A stretch of 64,000 bases of DNA, taken from Artemia franciscana. Its lineage: Eukaryota; Arthropoda; Branchiopoda; Anostraca; Artemiidae. The translations under genes and the position numbers were made by a program. Shown here one piece after another: positions 10,406 to 21,859 of the stretch; position 1 is the first letter of the stretch; each line of letters opens with the position of its first letter. The stretch covers positions 51,468,068-51,532,067 of the forward strand of contig NC_088866.1 of NCBI RefSeq assembly GCF_032884065.1, written 5' to 3'. Below the pieces are notes generated by a model. It did no database searches. It was not told where the DNA came from and was given only the letters and a program-made list of their open reading frames with translations.

Positions 10406-13140
10406 AGCATTAGCTATCTCACAACTCGCATCTCCATTAAACAAGGGGGGAGGGACCCATCTTATTCCATTTAATAAATTCAAATTATTTCTATTAGACT
10501 TTCAGAGTTATCTGTATATTTTTGGCTTTGTTTTTTAGTGAATGAATCAGTATAAAAAAAAAAAAATAAACAAAAAACTTAAGATATAGCTATAAAAAAG
10601 GCTTTGGTTTTGTTTTATAATATCAAAATATTTCAAAATTATTATTTACTGTTTTCTGTATTTGGCACAAAAATCGTCAAACAGCAATGAACGAGTACAC
10701 TAGAAAACTGCTATTGAAAATTGTACTGGCAATTTCTTCTGTGTAGTTTTTTATGGTCTTATAAGTAGCTTTACTTTTTATTGCTATTCGAAACTGCCTT
10801 TTAGATAATTTTTTTCCATTAAGGGTAACAAATTCTTATTTTGTGTTTGTTTTAAGTTGAAATATGAAGGAATTTGGAGTAATTACGCAGCATGGGAGGT
10901 AGGATCACTTGTTTCTTTTAAGAATAAATACAGATACGTCGCATAAGATGAACTTTTAATTTTCGTCCAGAGAATTTGCCAGTAACAATTTCAGACAAAA
11001 CTTTTCTATTGCAAATAAATGAAAATTATGGAATATGAACAAATTATAAAAAGTCGAGTTTCTAAAGGGGTAGAGGGCACTGAATTCGCCTGGCTCTATC
11101 ATATCTATCACATAATGTAAACACTTATCAGCTTTTAGCTGGGGATAAGTGCTTTTTTTGTCATTTGAGAATCAATTTATAATTTGAGATTGATAATAAT
11201 AATTATAATAACAAAAAAAATAACTTCAAAAGGCTCTATAGCGTCCATCACAGTCCAATTTTAGTAGAGTAAATCCTTGACATCGAAGCCTCTGTATTAG
11301 TTGTTTGGTTTCACCAATCTCAGGGCCGTTGATGTTGACGTTCTGTGTAAAATGGATTTTAAATACACTGCAGGACGTCAAGACCTATGTGGACGTAAAG
11401 CGGTACATATTCCTGGAAAAAGGACAGACGTAAAAAAGGAAAAGCACGGCTGTCAACTACCAAGTCCAATATGAAGCCCACTGAGACGCAACTTGTCATT
11501 TTTCAATCATCCTTTTTATCTTTTTTTCATTGTCCTTTAGATAAAACTTGTGCGTTTTCCCACAACTTACAGGACTTACAGGAATAGGAGGACGAATCAA
11601 ATTAGTGCCATGACGGCACTGTTTCTACTGCATACCCCCTTTTAAGGGTCGGAAGATGATATACTGCTTGAAGATGAACTACTTGCCCCAGGCCTAAGAC
11701 ATTGGGGAAACAGTCTGTAAAAACCATTTCAATTGCTTCTCATTTTTCAATCGTCCTTCAGTTAAAACTCGAGGAAGAACTGCCTTCCTGCATGAGTGCA
11801 ACTTTCAAGAACAAATCACCGAATCAAATCAGTGCCATGATGACACAGTTTCAACTCAGTGGCGTAGGAAAGGGTTTTGGGGGGCACTCTGGGGGCTATC
11901 TCTAAGGGTGATATTTGGTCCAAAAGGCTGTTTTTTTTGTTATTCATGTTTATATGTCATTTCGTTGTCTTCATAGAACTTTGCTTTCAAAATAGTTTTT
12001 ATTATCATCACCTATTCGTTTTAACATGGATCGCAGTGATAGTAGTTTGAATTAGCTATTTCGATTTAATATGCTTCCATTAATAACTGATTGATCACTT
12101 AGCCACGTATAATAATAATAATTATTACAACATTGATTTATGATAATGTTAACAGGACTACTATGTTTAAGAATATCATATTTAGTTTTTGCTTTATTAT
12201 ATATTAAGTTGTTAAATTTAAATGTTTACATATAAATGCTTTAAAATGAGCAACTTAATTTTCCTTTCACTTCTTTCCTTCCATTATGTAAAGACTTCAA
12301 TGAATTCTGTTAATTGTATGCTTAACAGTTAGGAAAAAATGTCAGCAAAACTATAGATGTCTATATCTATCTATATAGATCTATATAGATTCTATATCTA
12401 TAGAATCTATATCTATAGATATAGATTTCTGAACCCATCTATACAAATGAGGAAATGGTTGATATTACAATAACCTTCTTGAAGTGGGACCTAATTTTTT
12501 TTTTTAATATCCCTGATTTCACATAGCATATGAATTGTTGGTGTAAAAATATGGAATAGTTGTGTTTCAGGATTTAAATCCCTTCTTCTGACATTTGGTT
12601 TGTAAATCCTTACGGACCTTTGGTTAGTACGTCGACTTTGGTCAGTAGATCCATTCATGTAGAACAAGAATTGTCTGTGTATATAAAAAGGAAAGAAAAT
12701 AGCAAGAAACTGGAAAGTAAATAAGACTGTATATAAAGTAGATAAAGATCATGTTTTCAAATGCTTTATAAAAAAAAGTTTACAGTATATAAAATTTGCT
12801 TATATAAGCACATAATTGTATATAAAAAGGAAAGAATTTTGTTAATTAAAAAAAATACAAAAAGAAAGAATGTATGTCGGAAGTTGGAGGTACATTTTTG
12901 TGATCTAGTTTGTAAATGAGATCCCGAAAGATCTGTTGAAGTAGCACAAGAATTTCCCGAGTTAGTGAGAACCCAATCCTGAGTTTGTATTTTTTTATTT
13001 TTTTTATGTATATATTTTTTTTATTAAAACTGTTTACGATTGTATTTGATGCCTATTTCAGGTGCTTTAAAATTCTATTAGATGGAATGAATATTAGTTA
13101 AACATAAAGCTTTCTTTCTGAAATCTAATTTTTCTTTCAG

Positions 13141-13194
13141 GCAAAAATTCTCTCCAGTGTTGTCATTCACAAGTCTGTGGTTTTAGAAAAGTAA
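13141..13194 (+). CDS. MTAP: Candidate terminal exon of MTAP
   Basis: A strong acceptor (pyrimidine-rich tract ending TTTTTCTTTCAG at 13140) is followed in phase 0 by 17 codons, AKILSSVVIHKSVVLEK, and TAA. The preceding exon ends in phase 0 at DLK, and family members end about 12 residues after this point with a hydrophobic SV(L/V) strand, which SSVVIHKSV could represent. An AATAAA lies about 200 bases on (13393-13398). The same sequence also contains AAAA|GTAAGG, a good donor, so it could instead be an internal exon or a chance match. The exon is too short to prove by reading alone. Confidence 0.42.
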   Translation, partial: AKILSSVVIHKSVVLEK

Positions 13195-13392
13195 GGATGG
13201 ACTTGGTTTAAGTCAATTTACTTCTTAAAGATTGTGTTTTATCTGGCCACATTTTGAAATATAAGAAATCGAAAAATAATCTTTTTAATTAGATTAAATA
13301 TAGCTATTAACTAGATTTATCTATTTCAGAAACGTCAATTGAAGAAACGTAAGGGGGGGCACAAATTTTCCTTCATTTTTTTAATGAATTAA

Positions 13393-13398
13393 AATAAA
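13393..13398 (+). promoter_or_regulatory. Possible poly(A) signal of MTAP
   Basis: AATAAA about 200 bases after the stop of the candidate terminal exon. Such hexamers are common by chance in AT-rich DNA, so this carries weight only together with that exon. Confidence 0.25.
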
Positions 13399-13399
13399 A

Positions 13400-14385
13400 G
13401 GTATCAGGAGGAAGGGCACGGTTGGTTCTTTTGATTTTTCCAAGAAAAAGACTCCCAAAAAATGTATTTTCAAAGTAAGTCCCTATCCCTCCAGTTCGTG
13501 TCTGTAGCTTATCTATTATGTTCTGGCTAAAGAACTTATAATGCTTATTATATCAAATGTTACTATTTTAAGCGGTTTCTCATTCTCTTTTCTCTGGTTG
13601 ACCAATCCTCACCGCCCCAGGGGCAAGGGCTGAAAGTGATCTTAGGGTACCTTGCCCCCCTTCCCCCACCCCCTTTTTCCCAAATGTGTCCAATCAAAAT
13701 TTTAAGATAGTCATTTTGTAGAATATAGTCCAAAGGCCAAATAATTATGCTTCCAGGGTTGAATTTTCCCCTAAAGTAGCGTCCCGAATTTATCTGTTTT
13801 GTTTTGCCTAAAGAATTCAGAATACGGAATTGACTATTTAAAGTGATTTCTCTTTGTATTTTGTTTCTGGATAGAGCACACCTTAAGTAATCAAAAGAGC
13901 TCTTATATTAGATGCATTTGTTTTCTAAATTTTTGCAATTATCCCCAATTGTTTTCCCAATTGTGTTTTCTTAATTAAATTTATGAAGCTTATGAAAGAA
14001 ATACTTCGAGTTAAGATTATTAAATTGTGTAGATCACCATTCATTTCCCCCCCCCCTTTTTTTCTTTTTTTTTTCATTGTCAAACCCAATAAAGATGGAA
14101 AAGTCTTACCAAAACATCTTAGGAATGAGGAAAACTCTAGGTGTTTAATTGATGTTAGAGAAGTCAATAAAGGCATTAAAGATAGCTGATGGAAAATCCG
14201 GAGAATAAAAGTTATTACAGATAAGGCAGGAAAAGAAAACAGTTTTCTACATTGTTATCAAACACTCTTTTTGTGCTTATCGATGCTTCCTGAGAAATAG
14301 GTATCTGATTATAATTTTACTGTAGCATTATCAATTGCAGTTATATTTGTGATAATTGAAGCAATGCTTGTAGTAATTATCCGTA
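13400..14385. other. No gene recognised
   Basis: AT-rich sequence with C-rich patches near 13615-13680 and 14047-14057. A frame near 14075-14190 reads VKPNKDGKV and SRCLIDVREVNK, which loosely recalls LTR-retroelement polymerase, but it is too short to call. Confidence 0.4.
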
Positions 14386-14386
14386 A

Positions 14387-14580
14387 TATTTTTTACAATC
14401 AATACATCTTTGCCCAAATTTATTCTATTTGGCACTTGGGAAAAAGTGCCAAATTATTTTTTACAATCAATACATCTTTGCCCCAATTTATTCTATTTGG
14501 CACTTGGGAAAAAGTGCCAAATTATTTTTTACCATCAATACACCTTTGCCCAAATTTATTCTATTTGGCACTTTGGGGAA
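14387..14580 (+). repeat. 68-bp tandem repeat with hairpin, three copies
   Basis: The word AATACATCTTTGCCC recurs at 14401, 14469 and, altered, 14537, giving an exact 68-base period. The first two units end in a hairpin with 10-base arms ATTTGGCACT and AGTGCCAAAT around a TGGGAAAA loop. The third unit loses the second arm. All three forward frames are open because 68 is not a multiple of three; this is not evidence for a gene. Confidence 0.9.
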
Positions 14581-14589
14581 AACTACCGT

Positions 14590-15280
14590 CATGAAGATCT
14601 GCATGGCTGCATTTTTATTAATCAGCCAATGTTGCTAAATTTTTAGAGATTTTTGAAATGTTTGAATTTTTTATCAAATTTTGCTAAATTTGATAATCTA
14701 AAAACGAGAAAAATGCCTTTACTTTTTCGGAAATAGTAAAAAAAATTCTAACTTTTCGTTTGAAAAAATTCAATTTTTGAAAAAATTCAATCTGATATTT
14801 TTGAAAAAATTCAAAAATTCAACTTTTCTGAAATATTTTTTTGGGGTCTGATTTATCTGTTTGTTCTTCTTTTTTTCGATAAACTTTTTTCTAGGAGTAT
14901 AATTTTTGTCCAAGTTATCTTTTCCTTATGATCATTTAGCCCCATGGAACTTCACTTGCAAATATCTATTATAATTCAGAGATCCTGTGGGTCCTTTTGA
15001 AGTAAAAAGGTAAGAAAATTCTCCTGATTTATATTGGAAAGAAGAAAATCCATGCGCTTCGGAACCACCTTTGCCAAGCTGTCCGAGTAACAGAAAACTA
15101 ATATCGGAAAAGAAGAAAAAGTTCAAAAATAAGTTCTAGAAAGGTGATGAAAAAACAAAATCTAATTGAAAAAAGATTTAAACAAAAACTTTTTATCTGG
15201 CCAGGAATATCACTATTTTTTTACCAATTTGTATTATTATTTTTTTCGACTTCCGTTTGGGCTTATTGCTATTTCTTATC
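14590..15280. other. AT-rich, no gene recognised
   Basis: Contains short, imperfect repeats of GAAAAAATTCAA near 14760-14825. No exon or element was recognised. Confidence 0.4.
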
Positions 15281-15644
15281 AAACAGTTCGTGGTAACGAA
15301 CTGTAGTAAGGAGCGACCCGGCTCAATAGTAACCAAAAGTCTAAAAAATGGAATTTTGATACCAATACCTACATCAAAAGAATCGCATTTTTATGCTGAT
15401 TTTAAGTATATAAGTTTCATCAAGTTTAGTCTTACCCATCAAAAGTTACGAGCCTGAGAAAATTTGCGTTATTTTATAAAATAGGGGGAAACGCCGCCTA
15501 GAAGTCATAGAATCTTAACGAAAATCACACCATCAGATTCAGCGTATCAGAGAACACTACTGTAGAAGTTTCAAGCTCCTATCTACAAAAATGTGGAATT
15601 TTGTATTTTTTGCCAGAAGGCAGATCACGGATGCGTGTTTATTT

Positions 15645-15646
<2 letters not shown>

Positions 15647-15687
<41 letters not shown>
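15647..15687 (+). repeat. T homopolymer (about 41)
   Basis: Uninterrupted T run inside the R1 element. The corresponding position in the relative near 50690 is only moderately T-rich, so the run probably expanded in this copy. Confidence 0.85.
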
Positions 15688-17550
15688 CAGGGGTGATCGT
15701 ATCGACCCAGTTGTCCTAGAATGTTGCAAGAGGGCTCATTCTAACGGAAATGAAAAGTTCTAGTGCCCTTTTTAAGTGACCAAAAAAATTGGAGGGCACC
15801 TTGGCCCCCTCCCACGCTAATTATTTTACCAAAGTCAACGGATCAAAATTCTGAGATAGCCATCTCAGATAGCCTTTATTCAGCGTAGTCGAAAAACCTT
15901 ATAACTATGTCTTTGGGGACGACTTACTCCCCTACAGTCCCCATGGGAGGGGCAACAAGTTACAAACTTTGACCAATGCTTACATATAGTAATGGTTATT
16001 GGGAAGTGTACAGGCGTTTTCAGGAGGATTTTTTTGGTTGGGGGAGGGGTTGAGAAGAGGGGGAAATGCTGGGGGAACTTTCCTTAGAGAATTTGTAATG
16101 GGAGAAGAAAATTTCCATGAAGGGAGAGCAGGATAAAGGCTACTAGCATTATTTAAAAAAAAAAACAATTAAAAAATAAAAGTGAAAAAGCTTTTTCAGC
16201 TGGAAGTAAGGAACAGCAATAAAACTTAAAACAAACAGAAATTATTACCCATATGAGGGGCTCACCTCCTTCTAATACCTCGCTCTTTACGCTAAAGTAT
16301 TTTCAGTAATTTCAACTACTTATTCTACGGCTTTTGTGATTCAGGGGGTCATTCTTAATGAATTGGGATAAAATTTAAGCTTTAGTAGCGAGGTACTGAC
16401 GATGGGGCGAATCCCCTCATATATGTAATAAAAACATGAGAATACAAAAGTTCTTTACGTAAGCTAATTTATAAGTTACGTAAATCTTTTACTAATAAAA
16501 ATATTCGTAAAAAATTAAAAGTTCTAGTTGCTTTTTTAATTAACCAAAAAATCGGAGGGCAACTAGGCTTCCTCCCCCGCTCTTTTTTTCTCAAATTCAT
16601 TTGACCAAAATTATGAGAAAGCCATTTAGCCAAAAAAATGCAAATTTCGTTTTAATTATTCCTCTGCGGAGAGCCAAAATCAAAACATGCATTGATTCAA
16701 AAACGTTCAGAAATTAAATAAAAAAACAATTTTTTTTAACTGAAAGTAAGGAGCGACATTAAAACTTAAAACGAACAGAAATTACTTCGTATATGAAAGG
16801 GGCTGCTTCCTCATCAACGCCCCGCTCTTTACGCTAATAACTGTAATATAACTGTAATCATATAACTGTAAATTGTTGTACTTACGATTGAACCTTTTTT
16901 GAATCAAAAGTTTTTCTGGGCAGCAGAATAAAAAACAATTATATTTGTACCTAGAAATAAAGTGTTAAAAAAACGTATTTCGAATAAATTTCATGATGTC
17001 TCACAAAGTCTAAGTTTCATAAAATTCTAGTGGTTTTGAGTTTTTGTTGGACGAGAAAGGCCTGAACATGTTTAAAAAAGTATAAAAAAGATTAATTTGG
17101 CGCCCGCTGCTACCAAAGACCACATATCCCCATATATTCGAATGTATAAGCTCGAATTTGAATGTTTATTAGAGCTGTATAAGAATGTATATACGAATGT
17201 ATGAGTATAAGCTCAAGCTATTACTTTCTTTATAATAAAAGGTAAAAGATGAAGAGAGAAAGAAATCTTACAATGAACACAACAAATGTGACCATGGCTA
17301 GTAGAACAAAAAGACAAAACTAAAGCGACGGCGAATTACCTGTTTTGTCGTCGACGCTAAGAAAACAAAATTAGAACTAAAATAACCTAAAATCGAAAAC
17401 CAAGATTTGAAATCAACAATCCCCAGGGAGTTCTAGTTTTATTTTATAAGTCAAAAGTGATTTGAGACCAACCATCTTCTAAGGGTGTTTTCCTGGGGGG
17501 GGGGGGTAAGCACCTAGGACCGTAGTGGACAAACGTTCTTTAATTTTTGA

Positions 17551-17579
17551 AGTATTACCTCATTGAATGAGGTAATACT
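17551..17579. repeat. 29-base palindrome
   Basis: Perfect inverted repeat with arms AGTATTACCTCATT and AATGAGGTAATACT around one central G. Further fragments of the same word (GAATGAGGTAATA) follow at 17587-17607, just ahead of the SINE. Confidence 0.85.
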
Positions 17580-17610
17580 ACAGCTTGAATGAGGTAATAT
17601 GAGGTAATTT

Positions 17611-17970
17611 GTCCGTCCGTGGCCGAGTGGTTAACGCGCCGAACTCACGAGCGAAGGGTCGCTGGTTCGAATCTCGGTGGTGCCGACCGTTTGGTTTTAG
17701 GACGAGGGTTAGTGGCGTTTCCCCGTAAGACAAGCCAAAAGTTTACCCAGCTTCAAATGGGTACCTAGAGAAATCTAGGGAAAAGCACGGGAAAGCGTCG
17801 GATGACTTGCCCCCAACCACGCATTGCACCCCGGCCGAGGGCGGAGAATCAGGAGATCGGCACCTGCGCTACGCGAACCCTAATCGGTTTGCATGCGAAA
17901 GTTTGCTTTTTGCTTGTCATTGAATGCACGGATACAAATTTAGTTCTTGAACGCGGAGAACTATTGAGTT
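17611..17970 (+). mobile_element. tRNA-derived SINE
   Basis: The head is tRNA-like: an A box TGGCCGAGTGG at 17620-17630 and a B box GGTTCGAATCT at 17664-17674, spaced as in tRNA genes with a Ser/Leu-like D arm, forming an internal RNA polymerase III promoter. The T-arm stem pairs poorly, so it is not a working tRNA gene. The body continues with GC-richer sequence than its surroundings, including CAAATGGGTACCTAGAG, to about 17970, where R1 element sequence resumes. The 3' boundary is approximate. The family is not identified. Confidence 0.72.
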
Positions 17971-19055
17971 CCAGAAACTTCTACAGTAGGGTTCTCTGAT
18001 ACGCTGAATCTGATGGTGTGATTTTCGTTAATTCTATAACTTTTAGGGGGTGTTTCCCCCTATTTTCTAAAAAAAAAATATTCTCAGGCTCGTAACTTTT
18101 GATAGGTAAGACTAAACTGGATGAAACTTGTATATTTAAAATCAGCATTAAAATGCGATTCTTTTGATGTAGCTATTGGTATCAAAATTCCATTTTTTAG
18201 AGTTTTGGTTACTATTGAGCCAGGTCGCTCCTTACTACAGTTCGTTACCACGAACTGTTTGATGAGAGCAACATTTTGGTTTTATCGTTTTTTTTTGTTT
18301 TTTTTTTTCTAGCACCTCGATTTCAGCTTATTCCTAGAAAGTGGTAAGAGTCTAATCTCTGCACTTTTTATTGAAAGTGTGGACCTTAAGCCGGATTGAT
18401 GAAGATGACTGCATGTTGGAAAGCTTCGTAGAACTCTTGCCTGTGGCCAAAAATCTATTGTTCTACCAATTTCTGTTCGTGATTTCAGCTGAGTTTATCA
18501 TTTGGTTTTTCGCACTTTGGATTGAGGTGGAGAAATGGTATCAGATGTGCCTCTTAAACTTTAAAAGTTCTCTCATTGCTAAAGAAATTAGAGTTTATCC
18601 TTTGCTCTTTTCTAATTGATGACGTTAGAAACTTGGCCAACGGCAAAAAAGTCAACTTTTGAACTAAGACAGATAATTTTTTTTTTGGACGGCAATCGAT
18701 AGCTCTTGATGAGCTGATCAAAGTGTATGTCAACCATTTTTTGGTGTAAAAAGTCCTTCATGGAATATACCAGTTTGATAGTTTAAAGGGGTTGACAACT
18801 TCAGTAGTAAGGTACACACTGAAACCAAAAATAGGGCGATATCAATTGTGAGACATATAGGGGATTTTGAAGCAACAGTCGGCTGTTAGCTCATAATCAT
18901 CTTCGGCAATGAGGGGTTCGCAACTTTTGCTAGTTGGTGTAACTATTATTTGTTTCTGGTGTGTTTGATGGTAAGACCAATTCGATTACTGTGGTAAGAC
19001 ATGTAGGTGACTTGTAAGTACTAATCGGCTGTTCGGCTAACAGCCAATTAGGCTA

Positions 19056-19293
19056 ATCAAACCAATAAGCATAAGTTCCTCGTTTCTCTTTCGTAAAATC
19101 TTTATTTTAAGGTTTGAGGGATCCTTGCTAATCATTTTCTCTTTAATCATTTAAGGGGGAGGGATCCTTGCTAATCATTTTTCTCTTTAATCATTTAAGG
19201 AGGAGGGATCCTTGCTAATCATTTTTCTCTTTAATCATTTAAAACAAAGATTTTACGAAGGAGAAACGAGGAACTTATGCTTATTGGTTTGAT
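19056..19293. repeat. Foldback: 55-base inverted arms around a 44-bp tandem repeat
   Basis: The arms 19056-19110 and 19239-19293 are nearly perfect inverted copies (for example ATCAAACCAATAAGCATAAG and its complement). The loop holds three tandem units of 43-44 bases starting with GGGATCCTTGCTAATC at about 19118, 19161 and 19205. The right arm is also the start of the piggyBac-like frame, so the left arm is an inverted copy of transposase coding sequence. Confidence 0.88.
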
Positions 19294-19905
19294 GCAGCCA
19301 AGTGTATATTGGCCGTGAAGCGGCAGGATAACAACTTTGTCTCTGTTGCATCCAGCCATCTCAGTCTATATCCATTAAGACCAGTAGAACGAAGAGTGAA
19401 GGGGCAGATAAGAAAGACTGCATCAAAGCAAACACATCCATTCATTTAATACAATCGGTATATGAGTGGAGTTAATTTACATGACTGGCTTATCAGTAAG
19501 TCTGCTGTGTCTATTAAAGGAAAGAAATGGTTTGGGCTCAGTTCATGCGACTGTTAGACATGGTAGCTGTCAAAGCTTGCAGACTATCCAGTATGGTTGT
19601 TGACAAATAAAAGGAAATGACTCTTGTAGATTTAGACGGGAGGTCACACAGTCCCTTCTGGAAACCAATTACAATAGAGGGGAATCAAGGCCTTAAGCGT
19701 TTAAAGGAAGACAAGTTTCTTTGCCACCAGTCAGCCCAAAATCATAAAATAGATATGATAGAATAAGACACTTCTAGAGAAGAGCGAAAAGCAACGACTA
19801 TGCCAAGGCAAAAACTGCAAGAAAAAGTTACTGAACTAGTGTGAGAAATGTGACGTTACCCTTTGCACTGGCTGTTATGCGTCTGAGCACACGAAGTATT
19901 GATTT
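19240..19905 (+). pseudogene. piggyBac-family transposase C-terminal relic
   Basis: Reading through stops and small shifts gives KRGTYAYWFDAA, then VKRQDNNFVSVASSH (the family's VKW-DNK-V-ASS block), then YNRYMSGVNLHDWLISK with a following KGKKWFGL (the hallmark YN--MGGVDL-D---S and K-W block). It ends with a cysteine-rich tail KQRLCQGKNCKKK and CEKCDVTLCTGCY, matching the C-terminal zinc-binding domain. Stops interrupt it in several places, and the N-terminal two thirds with the first catalytic aspartates are missing. It is a dead copy of a TTAA-targeting DNA transposon. Confidence 0.82.
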
Positions 19906-20149
19906 GTTTTGGTTTTGCATTGCATTTAATTCAATTTTCGGCATTAAAATATATTTAATGAAATCCTGTATATTTTGATACCACAAGGGCCCATTGTCCT
20001 ATGAATAGGACACCTTGTATATCAGAAACCGGAAACAGAAAAAATATGTAAATGCATTTTCGGCTTAGTTATGCGATAAAAGAAAACGAATGAAAAGGAC
20101 TACTAGAATCTTAGACACTTTTTCCTTGGGTCTTAACAAGTTAAGCATC

Positions 20150-21850
20150 TGGATGCCTGAAGGGTTTTTTAGTTCAGTTTAACATCCCCCGCAACATGCC
20201 TTGAAATTTGCATATGAATGCCTGAGATATTTATAAGATATTGCAAATATGCAAACCTGATAACCTGGATATATATAGTTTCTTTTGATGTAGTTCAACA
20301 TCTCCTGAAAATGCCCTAGAAGTTGAAATTAAAAAACTTAACTGGTCGTACCGTTTACTAGATGTCGCTGATATGCCCTTTGACAACTTTGGATACACGC
20401 ATTGCCTTAGGATTAAACAAAAAATCCCCAATAGGATGCCATGAAAGATCCAAAGTAGTAGCCTTAGCTGCTACTTTAAGTTATTAACTTATTTTTAAAC
20501 TTATTATATAACTCTTTTAAACTTATTTTTATATCCTCCTTATCTTTCCCATAAAGTTTCAGCTTGGTGTCTTGTTCTGTTACTAAAATATTGAATCTGT
20601 CTGCCATTTAGATAACCCGGATGCGGTTAAATTCTTTTGATGTAGTTAAATAGTTATATTAGTAGTAAAAAGTAGCCGGAGTTACAAATAGTCAAAGTCA
20701 CATTTCTGAGTATACGAAGGAGCAAGAAGTTGCAGCTGCAACAAATCACAGTCGCAAGTGGTTGCAGTCACAAATTGTCGTAGTTACGAGTAGGTACATC
20801 TACTAGTAGTTGCAAGTGCTTGTGTTACAATTTGCAGTCACAGTGGTAAGTGGTCACAGTAACAAATGGTCGGAGGTACAAGTAGTTGCAAGCGCAAGTA
20901 GTTAAGTCACAGTCATTAGTAGTCACAGTCGGAAGCTGTCGGAATTGCAAGTTTTAAAACTAGAATATCTTTTGGTTAGTTCGTCCTTTTGCTCAATATG
21001 CTTCAAAGTTCCAAATTAATATTCTAAGCCGTCCCTGAGATTTTATTCATACACCCTTGTGACGACCTACATGGCAGTAGTTTTGTTTTCATTTATTTCA
21101 AAACTCCCCTCAACATTTCTAGAAAGCTTTACCCTTGTAACCTCAGCCTTTGTCGTAGTAGTAGCAGTATAAGCAGCGGTAGTAGCAGTAGCTGTAGTAG
21201 GCACATAGTTCCTGTTGGCATCCCCTAATACCCAAAGCTATTCTTGAAATATTACTGATGCGCCTTTTTGACAACATCCATGCCCATAGTGTATTGTGAT
21301 TTGGTTCACCATCCGACTCAAAATTCCCAAGAGATTTCATGCTTATAGCCTTAGTCTTAGCAGTGGTCGTAGTAGTTGTACTACGAGTAGTAATAGTAGT
21401 TGCGGTATGAGTAGTAGTAGCATGTACACGGTGCCTTTTAGTTAGTCCAACATCACCCTCAACAGTGCCTGGTAGTTTAAACTTAATATTCTTAGCCATT
21501 CCTAAGATATTTCTAATAGGCCATTTTGAGAACCGGTTTTCCCTCCAAAGTTGACCCTTAATATCCTCAGCTTTAGTAGTAGTTGTCTTGACAATAGCAG
21601 GCGTAGTAGTAGTAGTAACAGTGGTAGCAGTAACAGTAAGATATAGATCCTTTTGGCTAGTACAACATCCACTTCGACACGCCCTGAAAGTTTCAACTTA
21701 ATACCCTAAGCTAATACTGAGATTTCGCTGAGGCACCCTTTTTATGACCTTCATACGCATAGTGTCTTTTGATTTATTTCAACACCCATTAATAACTCAT
21801 TGAAAGATTCACCTGAGTACCCTAGCTTTTTTGGAGATCAAGGATTAAAC
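20150..21850. repeat. Degenerate minisatellite with AGT/GTA-rich stretches
   Basis: Diverged units repeat the words GATTTAGTTCAACATC-like, CCTTGAAAGTTTCAACTTAA-like and CC(A/G)TGAGATATTTC-like, at about 20160, 20280, 20990, 21060, 21290, 21450 and 21670. Between them lie GTAGTAGTTGCAG-type trinucleotide stretches (20650-20950, 21150-21200, 21350-21420, 21570-21640). Low-complexity frames on the - strand rich in Thr or Leu come from these and are not genes. Confidence 0.7.
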
Positions 21851-21859
21851 ATGACCTAC

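Larger units (their letters stand above)
5483..13140 (+). other. Probable last MTAP intron (about 7.7 kb)
   Basis: If the exon at 13141 is correct, this is one intron packed with repeats: the LINE relics at 5915-6915, 8660-9140 and 9653-10405 and small duplications. The stretches 6916-8660 and 10406-13140 hold no recognised gene. They include a 15-C run near 8083, a 123-bp partial duplication (7257-7318 and 7380-7440), diverged duplicates near 11480-11650 and 11720-11860, and a TATC/TAGA-rich palindromic stretch at 12360-12427. Confidence 0.55.
15281..18260. mobile_element. Long element with inverted termini (R1 repeat family)
   Basis: The left end (15281 on) and right end (up to 18260, inverted) share well over 100 bases, including the terminal sequence AAACAGTTCGTGGTAACGA and its continuation TAGTAAGGAGCGACC. 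The terminal 20 bases are themselves a perfect hairpin (arms CAGTTCGT and ACGAACTG, loop GGTA) at 15284-15303 and 18238-18257. Between the ends are blocks recurring across the window (see 45545-47165 and 49950-51910), a 41-T run at 15647-15687 and a SINE at 17611. No transposase frame is seen. It is probably non-autonomous and may be composite, since the interior is not symmetrical. Confidence 0.7.

Noticed and set aside
13981..14190. LTR-retroelement polymerase fragment (VKPNKDGKV, LIDVREVNK)
   Set aside because: Only a loose resemblance over about 35 codons; no neighbouring protease, RT YXDD or LTRs.
14349..14646. Three overlapping frames of 69-81 codons
   Set aside because: All derive from the 68-bp tandem repeat, which stays open in every frame because the unit lacks stops.
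17611..17695. Functional tRNA gene
   Set aside because: A and B boxes are present but the T-arm stem is mismatched, no acceptor stem closes well, and a long non-tRNA body follows; a SINE head explains it better.
21143..21696. Thr-rich and Leu-rich - strand frames
   Set aside because: They come from AGT/GTA trinucleotide stretches within a degenerate minisatellite.
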